A stretch of DNA of 64,000 bases from Bisbaumannia salifodinae (GTDB lineage: Bacteria; Pseudomonadota; Gammaproteobacteria; Pseudomonadales; Halomonadaceae): the NCBI RefSeq assembly GCF_039522585.1, contig NZ_BAAADR010000023.1; one strand, 5' to 3'. This document shows, one piece after another, positions 27,232 through 35,296 of this stretch (the stretch's first letter is position 1; every line of letters begins with the position of its first letter). Position numbers and translations under genes: made by a program. A model generated the notes under the pieces. That model was given only the letters and a program-made list of their open reading frames with translations, did no database searches and was not told the DNA's origin.

Positions 27232-28103
27232 ATGTAGACGACCACGCAACCCGCCAGCGAATACGTCGAGTTCTGGAACGACACCCTGGCCGAGAAGTTC
27301 GATCGCTTCCAGGACATCCTGATGAACGGCCTGAGCTACCACAGTCGGGTGCCGCTCGAGCGACTCGAGATCGCCCCGGGCAGCCGGATCCTCGATGTCG
27401 GCTGCGGCTGCGGCTGCGGCTGGGGCGACACCTCCATCGCTTTGGCGCGCCGGACCGGCCCCGAAGGCGAGGTGCTGGGCCTGGACAGTTCCTGGAGGAC
27501 GCCCGGCGCCGCGCCGCGGCGGCGGGCGTCGACAACGTGAGCTTCATCGCCGCCGACGTCGAGCACTACCCCTTCGAGCCGGCATACGACCTGTGCTTCT
27601 CGCGCTTCGGCATGATGTTCTTCGAGCATCCGGTGGTGGCCATGCGCAACGTGCACAAGGCGCTCAAGCCGGGCGGCGAGCTGATGTTCATCGTCTGGCG
27701 CGATATCGAGGACAACCCCTGGCTCGGCCTGCCCCGGCAGGTGGTCCTGGACTTCCTGCCGCCGCCCGGCGAGGACGCCCGCACCTGTGGCCCGGGACCC
27801 TTCTCCATGGCCAACCCGGGGGTGGTCACCCAGCAGCTGGAGATCGCCGGCTTCGCGAACATCGCCTTCGAGCGCAACGACGGGCCGGTGGAGGTGGGCG
27901 ACTCGGTGGAAAACGCCATGCGCTTCCAGCTCGCCCTGGGGCCGGCCGGGGAGGTGTTCCGCGAGGCCGGCGAGGAGGCCGAGCGGCAGCGCCCGCAGAT
28001 CGAGGAGGCACTGCGCCAGGCCCTCGCCCCCTTCGAGCAGGATGGCAAGATCGTCATGGGCTCGAGCTCCTGGACCATGACCGCGCACAAGCCACACGCT
28101 TGA
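27232..28103 (+). pseudogene. decayed second copy of the SAM methyltransferase
   Basis: The sequence is about 85-90% identical by eye to the intact gene at 24614-25486, including the upstream leader (CTGCTAGAACTG and ATGGCTCCCAT). The start codon is followed at once by TAG. A GGCTGC triplet-pair expansion adds four codons inside motif I (in frame). A 10-bp deletion near 27486, in the segment equal to LDCVEQFLEDA, shifts the frame. The C-terminal half remains open to 28103. Loss of function is expected unless a downstream start gives a truncated protein. Confidence 0.88.
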
Positions 28104-28324
28104 GCGCGCAGCGCTCGGGTCGGCCCGTGTTACCGCGGCGGTTCGATCACTCAGGATTCCAGGGCGACCTCGTCCTTGCAGCTCTGTCGTCGACCTCGGC
28201 GTAGGGATCGTCGAGGAAGGCGTCGATCATGGTCGAACGACACTCGTTGACCGGGCCGTGGCCGGTCGCGGGCCAGTCCACCCTGCAATAGCGTTGCACT
28301 TGGAACTTGAGATCGCCGATCCTC

Positions 28325-28486
28325 ATGGGGATCACGGACGGTTTGACCAACGTCGAGATCGCCGATCGCCTCCACATCAGTGAAAAGGCCGTTCGTAACC
28401 ACATATCCCACCGATTCAGCAAGCTAGGCGTGCACAGCCGTGCCCAAGCCATTTTCCTGGTGCGTGACCATGGCCTCGATGCCTGA
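28325..28486 (+). pseudogene. orphan LuxR-type helix-turn-helix fragment
   Basis: A 53-codon frame reads MGITDGLTNVEIADRLHI then SEKAVRNHISHRFSKLGVHSR. This is a recognisable LuxR/GerE DNA-binding domain lacking the preceding LTPRE segment and any sensory domain. The sequence upstream in the same frame does not continue the family. It could be expressed as a free HTH, but a truncated remnant is more likely given the surrounding decay. Confidence 0.7.
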
Positions 28487-28610
28487 CCGGGGCGGATGTC
28501 CCGGATTCAAGCAGGGCGGTGGACGCTAAAGGACACTTTTCCCATTTTCAATTGCCCTCTTTCGAACCATGATGATGAAGGCAATGTTGAACACTCTGTG
28601 GAGGCTTTTC

Positions 28611-29444
28611 ATGGAAATTCAGCATGAGGTTTCAGGTGGGGGGAACTTGCGCTTGCACGTGCGTGAATGGGGGGCCCCTTCAGGAATTCCGGTGGTCTTC
28701 ATTCATGGTTGGTCCAGTAGCCATCTGGCCTGGAGATACCAGTATGAAAGCTTCTTGGCGGATGAGTTTCGCTTAGTGGCAATGGATTTGCGCGGCCATG
28801 GGATGTCCGATGCCCCGTTGGAAGCCGATCACTATACCGATGCCCAACTCTGGGCGGATGACATCGCCGCCATCATGGAGGCGCTGCATCTCGATCGCCC
28901 CGTGCTGGTCGGATGGTCCTATGGCGGTTTCATCATCGGCGACTATGTCCGTGCTTATGGAAGCTCGGGCATATCGGGGGTGAACTATGTCGGTGCCGGG
29001 GTGAAGCTCACCGAATCAATCATGAGAACGCTGTACGGCCCTGGTTTGCTGAGCCATGTCGAGGCAGCGACGCAGCCGGATTTGCCGACCAATATCGAGG
29101 CCATTCGGCAATTCATTCGCGCCTTGGTCGCCAGCCCCATGACGGAGGTGGATTTCGAGTATGCCTTGGCATACAACATCGTCGTTCCTCCTGAAGTTCG
29201 AGGGGCCATGCTGATGAGGGAGATCGATTCTGACGATATCCTTCGGCACCTGCAGGTGCCGGTACTGGTGTCGCAGGGTAGGCTGGACCAACATGCCCTG
29301 CCTGCCATGGCCGAGCACATCCTGGGAGTGTGTCCAACCGCCGAAGCGTCCTGGTACGAAGCGGCTGCTCACATGCCGTTCCTGGAAGATCCCGAACGGT
29401 TCAATACGGAACTGGCGGAATTCGCGCGGGCCATACGGGGCTGA
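28611..29444 (+). CDS. alpha/beta hydrolase
   Basis: A 277-residue cytosolic hydrolase starting MEIQHEVSGGGN behind GGAGG; a start 14 codons earlier lacks support. The fold markers are all intact: VVFIHGWSSSHLAW (oxyanion hole), DLRGHGMSDAP, nucleophile elbow VGWSYGG, the acid near VLVSQGRLDQHALP, and the His in AAAHMPFLEDPERFN. It resembles non-haem haloperoxidase/esterase-like members. Codon use is visibly less GC-rich than its neighbours (for example TTGCGCTTGCACGTG and frequent AT third positions), which suggests a different origin. The substrate is unknown. Confidence 0.85.
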   Translation: MEIQHEVSGGGNLRLHVREWGAPSGIPVVFIHGWSSSHLAWRYQYESFLADEFRLVAMDLRGHGMSDAPLEADHYTDAQLWADDIAAIMEALHLDRPVLVGWSYGGFIIGDYVRAYGSSGISGVNYVGAGVKLTESIMRTLYGPGLLSHVEAATQPDLPTNIEAIRQFIRALVASPMTEVDFEYALAYNIVVPPEVRGAMLMREIDSDDILRHLQVPVLVSQGRLDQHALPAMAEHILGVCPTAEASWYEAAAHMPFLEDPERFNTELAEFARAIRG

Positions 29445-29534
29445 CCGGGCCGATCCGCCCCGGCCGCCGTATCCAGGCATGCCCCGAGAGTCAGGGGGCA
29501 GGAGGGCAACGTTCGGGCGTGGACACGCCAGACC

Positions 29535-29696
29535 ATGCTCGAGACCCACCGTGGCATGAACATCGGCGAGGCCGAGTACCTAGCGGTCATGGACGATATC
29601 CAGGAGGTGCTCGAGCGCCATGGCGTCGATCCCCAGACCCGTCAGGAGGTGCTGGGCATCACCTATTCGCTCAAGGACGAGATCCTGCATGTGTGA
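29535..29696 (+). pseudogene. C-terminal remnant of a group 1 truncated haemoglobin
   Basis: The 53-codon frame begins MLETHRGMNIGEAEYLAV and ends VLGITYSLKDEILHV. This matches the last three helices of group 1 truncated haemoglobins, but the haem-pocket region before it is missing; the sequence directly upstream in frame does not continue the family. It is interpreted as a 5'-deleted gene. Confidence 0.6.
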
Positions 29697-29835
29697 CGAG
29701 GCGGCATCGAGGTAACGGGGCCCGGCGCGTGATGGCGTCGGGCCCTTGCCGTGGGGGGCGTGGTCCGTGCGGTGATGCCGAGCGACTCCGGCGCGCCGCT
29801 GGTCGAGACTCGCCGGCGGTCATGTTCCTGGGGGC

Positions 29836-30213
29836 TCAGCAGCTGCACCCGGCGTAATGGTCATGGATGCTGACGGTGCCCGAACCCAGCAGGCGAGCCT
29901 TGTTGTGCAGGCGTTCGAGTACGGCGTCACTGACCTGGCCGTAGACGTCGATGCGCGAGAGCTCGATAAGTTCGGCAAACTTGCGAAATTCCGCGCCGGC
30001 CTCGTCGAGGTGGAAGCGCAGCGAGTCGGCGTCGGGATGGATGGCCACCACGGTCATCCGTGTTCGCGTCTGGTCCAGGAAGAAGCCGTAGGAGAGGAGT
30101 CGGGGCACGTGGGATTCCACGAATGCGGCCAGGTGCGTCATGGCCGCCTCGAGCGCCTCGAGTTTGCCGTCGCGAACCCTGGACGTGTCGACGTAGACGA
30201 GGGGTAGGGACAT
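29836..30213 (-). CDS. small protein of probable ABM-like dimeric alpha/beta-barrel fold
   Basis: A 125-residue protein starting MSLPLVYVDTSRVRDGK behind a GGAGG-like site; the open frame extends upstream but without support. The pattern of a short strand, a helix (LEALEAAMTHLAAFV), then YGFFLDQTRTRMTVVAIHPD recalls antibiotic-biosynthesis-monooxygenase-type domains. The C-terminus is unusual, ending HYAGCSC with paired cysteines. It is 160 bp downstream of the flavoprotein gene in the same direction, so it may be the last gene of the BTAD-DUF4242-OsmC group. No function can be assigned. Confidence 0.6.
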   Translation of the reverse strand: MSLPLVYVDTSRVRDGKLEALEAAMTHLAAFVESHVPRLLSYGFFLDQTRTRMTVVAIHPDADSLRFHLDEAGAEFRKFAELIELSRIDVYGQVSDAVLERLHNKARLLGSGTVSIHDHYAGCSC

Positions 30214-30372
30214 ACCGGAGGTCTCCCTTGCCGAAGGTGGAGCCAAGGCGGAACGAGGGGCCCTGCAGGAAAGGGTAGGCAGGCGGCCGGCCGCCGACAA
30301 CCGGCCCACCCGTTCGGTCTCCCTCGGTGGTGCGACACCCTCTCGGCCAGGCGCACGGGCCGCTGCACGCGG

Positions 30373-31689
30373 TCAGGCGAAGCGCGTGGCGTTCGGGTGC
30401 TGCCGGAGCGATTCCCAGTGATGGCCATGGGCCAGCCAGGCGGCCAGGTGGTCGCCGAGCTCCCGGGCATCGTCAGCGGCGCCGTGGATGACCCCCGACT
30501 TGCGCCGGCGCAGGAAGGGCAGGCCCAGGACATAGAGCCCCGGGGCCACCACTCCGCCGTGGTGCTTGAGGCGCCCCCGGGCATCGAGTACCGGGACCCG
30601 GAGCCAGGAAAAGTCCGGCCGGAAGCCGGTGGCCCAGAGCACCGTCTGGATTTCGCCGTCGGCCAGGTCGAGGCCCAGGCAGGGGTGCGCCGGCAGCCGC
30701 GTCGGCGCCGGGCGCTCGGGGGCGGGCAGGGCGTCGTGCCAGCCGTGGGCCAGCGCCCAGGCGTCCAGCTGGTCGAGCAGCCGACCCAGCTTGAGGTCCG
30801 CCGAGGCAGCGTGCATGGCCAGGGAGCCGGCGAACTGCAGCCGGCTGCCGTCAAGCCCCACCAGCCGCCCCACCAGGCGCACGCCCTTCGCGCTCAGGGC
30901 GTTGAGGTCCAGGTCGCGGGGGGCGGGGCCGCCCACCAGCTGGGGGGAGGGCCGGCGCCGCGCCCGCGCCAGGTCCTCCACCTCATCGAAGCGCTGGTCG
31001 AGCAGGCCGGCGTGCTCCAGCCACCACTGGATATCCCGGCCGCGGTAGCGCCGCGGCAGGCGCAGGTGTTCGCCCACCGCCAGGGTCACCGGCCGGCCGC
31101 TGCGCCGCAGCTCGTCGGCCAGCTGCACGCCGCTGGCCGAGGCCCCCACCACCAGCACCCCGCCCGGCGGGAGTTGCTCCGGACGACGATAGGTCAGGGC
31201 GCTCGATTGGGTGATCCAGGGGGGCAGGGCCGCGGCCAGGGCGGGGATCACCGGCAACTGGGTGGCGCCGGTGGCGATCACCACCGCCCGGCAGCGCCAG
31301 CTGCCTCGATCGGTCTCCACTCGGTAGCCGTTATCGTCCGTCCGCAGCGCCGTCACCCGGGTGCCGGTATGGATCGGCGAGGCCAGGCCGCGGGCGTAGT
31401 CGTCGAGGAAGGCGATCAGCTCCGTCTTGCCCATGAACCCCTCGGGGTCGGGGCCCGCATAGGCCTGGCCGGGGAGTCGGCACTGCCAGTTGGGGGTGAG
31501 CAGGCGCAGCGAGTCCCAGCGCTGGTGTCGCCAGGCGTGGGCCACCTCGCCCTGTTCCAGGAGCGCATGGTCGATGCCGCGCCGCGCCAGGTGGTGGCCC
31601 ATGGCGAGCCCGGCGTGTCCCGCGCCGATGACCAGGACGGTCACGGCGCGGGCCGGGCGATGCGGCGGGCGCGAGGCCCGGGGGATCAT
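30373..31689 (-). CDS. flavin-containing monooxygenase-like / CzcO-type NAD(P)-FAD oxidoreductase
   Basis: A 438-residue flavoprotein. The FAD Rossmann motif is VLVIGAGHAGLAMGHHLARRG at about residue 18, and the NADP Rossmann motif is VLVVGASASGVQLADELRRSG near residue 178. VLWATGFRPD marks the late FAD contact. It resembles CzcO/ArsO-type proteins and group B monooxygenases. The GTG or ATG choice near the start is open: the first 15 residues are arginine- and proline-rich and may not be translated. Its start overlaps the OsmC-family stop by 4 bp. The substrate is unknown. Confidence 0.83.
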   Translation of the reverse strand: MIPRASRPPHRPARAVTVLVIGAGHAGLAMGHHLARRGIDHALLEQGEVAHAWRHQRWDSLRLLTPNWQCRLPGQAYAGPDPEGFMGKTELIAFLDDYARGLASPIHTGTRVTALRTDDNGYRVETDRGSWRCRAVVIATGATQLPVIPALAAALPPWITQSSALTYRRPEQLPPGGVLVVGASASGVQLADELRRSGRPVTLAVGEHLRLPRRYRGRDIQWWLEHAGLLDQRFDEVEDLARARRRPSPQLVGGPAPRDLDLNALSAKGVRLVGRLVGLDGSRLQFAGSLAMHAASADLKLGRLLDQLDAWALAHGWHDALPAPERPAPTRLPAHPCLGLDLADGEIQTVLWATGFRPDFSWLRVPVLDARGRLKHHGGVVAPGLYVLGLPFLRRRKSGVIHGAADDARELGDHLAAWLAHGHHWESLRQHPNATRFA

Positions 31690-32264
31690 GCCAGCGCCAC
31701 CCGGACCCGGGTGGGGTTGGTGAGCAGGTCATAGACCGCCGAGCGCTTCTGGGACTGGGCGACCAGCGCCTCGATCTCCGCGCGGCTGGCGTCGGCGTCG
31801 ATCTCGTAGGTCACGCGCACGTCGTCGAAGCCGTTGCGCACCTCGGGGTCCATGCCGAGGATGCCCTGGATGTCCATGTCACCCTCGACGCGGGCCCGGA
31901 TCGAGCGCAGCTGGATGCCGCGATGCTGTGCCACGGCGGCGATCCCGGCGGTCAGGCAGCCGGCCAGGCCGATCAGTACGTACTCCACCGGGGTGGGGCC
32001 GTGATCCGCGGCGGCGAACACCGCCGGGTGGTCCACCGCGAAGGTGAAGCCTGACTGGTGGTGCTGGGTCTCGCCGAGGCCGTGGAAGTCCTCCACGGCG
32101 ATGCGGCTGTGGGTGCCGCCTACCCAGTCGCAATGGGCGCGCCAGGTGAAGCGGGCGGCCTCGGGGGCCTGGGCCTGGGCCAGGGCCTCGCGGGCCTCGA
32201 GCAGGGCGCCGACGTTGACGCCGTTGTCGATGGTCTCGTCGATGGTGGGGGTCGCGGTGTGCAT
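31686..32264 (-). CDS. OsmC-family protein
   Basis: A 192-residue protein of the OsmC/Ohr fold, a family of thiol-dependent peroxide-handling proteins. It carries the core GPTPVEYVLIGLAGCLTAGIA with the buried Cys of the second motif, preceded by HPAVFAAADHG. The other Cys (RAHCDWVGG, residue 44) is not at the Ohr catalytic position, so it may belong to a non-peroxidase subgroup. It has an N-terminal extension of about 35 residues. It sits 100 bp after the DUF4242 gene and is coupled to the downstream flavoprotein. Confidence 0.85.
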   Translation of the reverse strand: MHTATPTIDETIDNGVNVGALLEAREALAQAQAPEAARFTWRAHCDWVGGTHSRIAVEDFHGLGETQHHQSGFTFAVDHPAVFAAADHGPTPVEYVLIGLAGCLTAGIAAVAQHRGIQLRSIRARVEGDMDIQGILGMDPEVRNGFDDVRVTYEIDADASRAEIEALVAQSQKRSAVYDLLTNPTRVRVALA

Positions 32265-32364
32265 GGGATCGCTCCTCGGTTGTCGTTATATGACCCGGCC
32301 GAGCGGGTCAGGGAGGAGCTTGGCCATGCCACGTGGGACCCAGCGTGGGAGCGGTCGTGGTATT

Positions 32365-32913
32365 TCAGGGCGCCGGCGTGGAAGCGGGCGGTACGATGCG
32401 CCGACAGGCCCAGACCCGTGTCACCGGCATGCCGGCCTGGTGCTGGGCCAGGCGCACCGACTCGGCGTCCGGGGCGTGATAGAGGCAGTGCATGCGCCGG
32501 CGGTCGAGGGCGCAGAGGGTGCGCAGGAAGCGCACCCGGTGAGCCTGCAGGCAGGCGGCCCCGGCATCCTCCAGGGCCTGGATCGCCGCCACGCTCACCG
32601 GGGCGGCGAAGCGACGCTCCACCACCACATTGGCCGCCGCCAGCTCCGCGGCCTCGAGGCCCGGGGCATCGTGCAGGGTGCCGCCCCATAGCGTACTGAT
32701 GTCGGCCCCGGCCCGGCGCAGGCCGTGGCGCGCCGATTCCAGGTCCGGGGCCTGGAAGTGGCAGAGCAGGCGGCGGCCGTCCCGGGCCAGCAGGCTCGCC
32801 TGCCAGGCGATGCGGTGCAGGTCAAAGCAGCCCTGGGCGGCGAGGGTCAGCGAGGTGACCCGCTCCGATTCGATGGGCTGGACGAAGCGCCGTTCCAGGA
32901 AGACATCGATCAT
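32365..32913 (-). CDS. tandem DUF4242 (SCO4226-like) protein
   Basis: A 182-residue protein made of two related halves. Residues 1-85 start MIDVFLERRF and contain LLCHFQAPDLESARHGLRRAG; residues 95-175 contain VVVERRFAAPVS and MHCLYHAPDAESVRLAQHQAG. This is the DUF4242 ferredoxin-like fold; the Streptomyces member SCO4226 binds nickel. Its start overlaps the stop of the large BTAD regulator by 4 bp, indicating translational coupling. A role as ligand sensor or metal-binding partner of the regulator is speculative. Confidence 0.78.
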   Translation of the reverse strand: MIDVFLERRFVQPIESERVTSLTLAAQGCFDLHRIAWQASLLARDGRRLLCHFQAPDLESARHGLRRAGADISTLWGGTLHDAPGLEAAELAAANVVVERRFAAPVSVAAIQALEDAGAACLQAHRVRFLRTLCALDRRRMHCLYHAPDAESVRLAQHQAGMPVTRVWACRRIVPPASTPAP

Positions 32914-35147
32914 GCCTCGCCCTCCGCGGCCGGGGCGCCGCGCAGCGCCCGGTAGCGGCGTCGGGCCCAGCCGGCCACCGGCCCCTGGATCAGTGCTTCG
33001 GCCGCCTGGGCATGCCGTTGCCCGGCTTCCCTATCGCCGGCTCGGTGCGCCGCCTCGGCCAGCAGGCTAAGGGCCAGCAGCTGCTCGGTGGGGCGCTCCA
33101 GGACCCGGGCATGCTCGAGGGCCTCGGCGGCCCGAGCGGCGGCCGTCTCGAGGCGCCCCCGGGCCAGGTCGAGGCGCGCCGCCTGGAGCAGCAGCACCGC
33201 CAGGCGGTGGCGGGCATCGGCGTGGCGCAGGGGCACCAGGGCGACGCCGAAGGGACCGGCGTCGTCTTCCAGGGCATAGCGGCACAGCGCCTCGGCGGCG
33301 GCGGCGAAGGGCGCCTCGCTGCCGTCGCGCAGGCGCTCGCCGAGATCGCAGAGCTCACCGCAGCGCTGCCGGGCCCGGGCATGGTCGTCGCGCTCCAGGT
33401 CGATCAGCAGCAGGGACTCCTGGGCCTGGAATTCCCCCAGGCGGTCGCCGCTGGCCTTGCACAGGGTGCGAGCGTCATTGAAGTGCGCCTCGGCGGCGTC
33501 GAAGCGATCGGCGTGGAGGCAGAGCAACCCTTCGGCCAGGGGCAGGGCGGGGTGGTGGAGGTGGCGCCGGGCGGCCAGGTCGCGGGCCTGGGCCAGCATC
33601 GCCGCGGCCTGCTCCAGGTCGCGCTCGAGCATGGCCAGGCAGCGCGCCGTCTCGGCCATGGCGATGACCTGCTCGCGGTCGTCGGCGCAGCGGGTCACCC
33701 GCTCGGCTTGCAGGGCCTCCTGGTGGGCCCCCGACCACTGGCCATGAGCCCAGCGGATATGGCTGGCCAGCTGGTAGCCGAGCCGCGCATGGGCCAGGGC
33801 GCCGTGCTCCAGGGCCCGCTCGGCCAGGGCCACCACCTCGCCGGCGCGGGCCTCCCAGTCCGCCAGGGGCGCGGCGCAGTAGAGGATATCGTGGAGCTCC
33901 AGGGCCAGGCAGTCGCCCCGGGTGCCGGCGATCTCGCCGGCCAGGGCCAGGCCCCGCTGGGCGAAGTGCTGGGCCTGCTGATTGGCGAACAGGCGCAGGC
34001 AGAGCCGCCCGGCGGTGATCATCGCCCGGGTGGCCAGCTCGGCGTCGCCGCTGGCCTGGGCATGGTGGACGAGCTGGGTGGCCTGGTCGAGATCGTAGAG
34101 GGGCGCCTCGGCCAGCCACTCGGCGAGGCGCCGGTGCATCGCCTGGCGCCGTGCGGGGGATATGGCGGCGTAGAGTTCCTCGGCCAGCTCGGGGCGGGTG
34201 AAGCGCAGCCCCTCCTCGGTGGTGGTCAGCCACCGACGCTGCTCGGCCACCTCCAGGGCGGCGCCGAGGCGGTTGGTCTCGAGCCCCGCGACCCGGCCCA
34301 GGGTCGCCGGGTCGAGGTCGGGGGCGAGCAGGGCCGCCCAGCGCAGCACCTCCAGGGTGTCCCCCTGCGGGGCCGAAGCCGCTTCGGGGGGCGCGTGAGG
34401 CGATGCCTCGGCCGGCGGGGTGGCGGCGTGCCGGGGGGCCCGCCAGGCCCGCAGCAGCTCGCCGCTGCTCGGCAGCCCCGCCTCACGAATCAATCGCATG
34501 CCCAGTTGCAGCTGCTGTTCCGCCTCCCGGGGGCGGTGCAGGGCCAGCAACAGTCGGACCAGATGGGCCCGTGCCGCCTCGTCGAAGGGGGCCAGGCGCA
34601 CCCAGGCGTGGGCCTGGGGCAGGGCACGCTCGGGCGTCTCGCTCAGGCGCTCGACCAGGGCCGCCAGCAGCGCCGCCTGGGCGCGCATGGCTGCTTCCCG
34701 CTCGGCCAGGCACCAGCCGTGGAAGTCGTGGAAATTGTCGAGTTCCAGCCCCTCCAGGAAGGGGCCGCGATAGCGGGCGGCGGCGGCCTCGAGCTCGGCG
34801 CTGTCCACGCGCTCCAGGCCCCGGGCATGCAGGGCGTGCAGGTTGACCACGTCGATCTCCATCGCCGTGGTGTCGAGCTCCACCCCCAGGCGGTCGGCCT
34901 TGAGGCGCGTCCGGCCCGGCGTATCCACCAGGCGGCGCAGCTTGGAGAGGCTCCAGCGCAGCGAGCCCCGCGGGTCGTCGGGCAGCTCCCAGAGCAGGGC
35001 ACAGAGGTGCTCGCGGCTCAAGGCGCGGCGCTGCAGGGCGAGATAGGCGAGCAGGGCGCGGGTCTTCTTCGAGGGGGGCAGCGGCAATACCTGGCCGTCC
35101 CGAATCACTTCGAGCTCGCCGAGCAGATTGAGGGTCAGCGCCTTCAT
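32910..35147 (-). CDS. SARP/BTAD-type transcriptional activator with long TPR region
   Basis: A 745-residue regulator starting MKALTLNLLGELEV; a start 24 codons upstream lacks support. Residues 1-95 form a winged helix (PPSKKTRALLAYLALQRRALSREHL; GSLRWSLSKLRRLVD), residues 100-240 the BTAD domain (AWVRLAPFDEAARAHLVRLL), followed by an AAA-like-free helical region that reads as TPR or MalT-like repeats to the end. No Walker motif is seen, unlike AfsR. It heads a run with DUF4242, OsmC and a flavoprotein and is divergent from the cysteine synthase fusion. It is a second SARP-type gene within 13 kb of the first. Confidence 0.85.
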   Translation of the reverse strand: MKALTLNLLGELEVIRDGQVLPLPPSKKTRALLAYLALQRRALSREHLCALLWELPDDPRGSLRWSLSKLRRLVDTPGRTRLKADRLGVELDTTAMEIDVVNLHALHARGLERVDSAELEAAAARYRGPFLEGLELDNFHDFHGWCLAEREAAMRAQAALLAALVERLSETPERALPQAHAWVRLAPFDEAARAHLVRLLLALHRPREAEQQLQLGMRLIREAGLPSSGELLRAWRAPRHAATPPAEASPHAPPEAASAPQGDTLEVLRWAALLAPDLDPATLGRVAGLETNRLGAALEVAEQRRWLTTTEEGLRFTRPELAEELYAAISPARRQAMHRRLAEWLAEAPLYDLDQATQLVHHAQASGDAELATRAMITAGRLCLRLFANQQAQHFAQRGLALAGEIAGTRGDCLALELHDILYCAAPLADWEARAGEVVALAERALEHGALAHARLGYQLASHIRWAHGQWSGAHQEALQAERVTRCADDREQVIAMAETARCLAMLERDLEQAAAMLAQARDLAARRHLHHPALPLAEGLLCLHADRFDAAEAHFNDARTLCKASGDRLGEFQAQESLLLIDLERDDHARARQRCGELCDLGERLRDGSEAPFAAAAEALCRYALEDDAGPFGVALVPLRHADARHRLAVLLLQAARLDLARGRLETAAARAAEALEHARVLERPTEQLLALSLLAEAAHRAGDREAGQRHAQAAEALIQGPVAGWARRRYRALRGAPAAEGEA

Positions 35148-35201
35148 ATCACGCTCCGGTGGGATAACTGTAAAAGTATACGGGGGCTTCGGTGGCGGCT
35201 T

Positions 35202-35241
35202 CCACGCCGCAGGCGACAAAAACCACGCTGGCTACCACGCC
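35202..35241. promoter_or_regulatory. CCACGCY direct repeats in the BTAD/cysK divergent gap
   Basis: CCACGCC at 35202, CCACGCT at 35223 and CCACGCC at 35235 lie in the 149-bp gap between the second BTAD gene and the cysteine synthase fusion. Spacings are 21 and 12 bp, roughly two turns and one turn. SARP regulators bind such direct repeats, but the spacing is looser than at 22.3 kb. Confidence 0.3.
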
Positions 35242-35296
35242 CGCTTCCCCGGCCGGCGGCCAGGCTCTGGGCATGACCCCGTCGAGGAGACCCGCC

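Noticed and set aside
28147..28326. A 59-codon minus-strand frame starting MRIGDLKFQVQRYC
   Set aside because: No family recognised, opposite the LuxR fragment and in a decayed region; too weak to list as a gene.
26703..28610. An insertion sequence or phage remnant causing the gene decay
   Set aside because: No transposase, integrase or target-site duplication was found; all fragments are explained by host-type genes.
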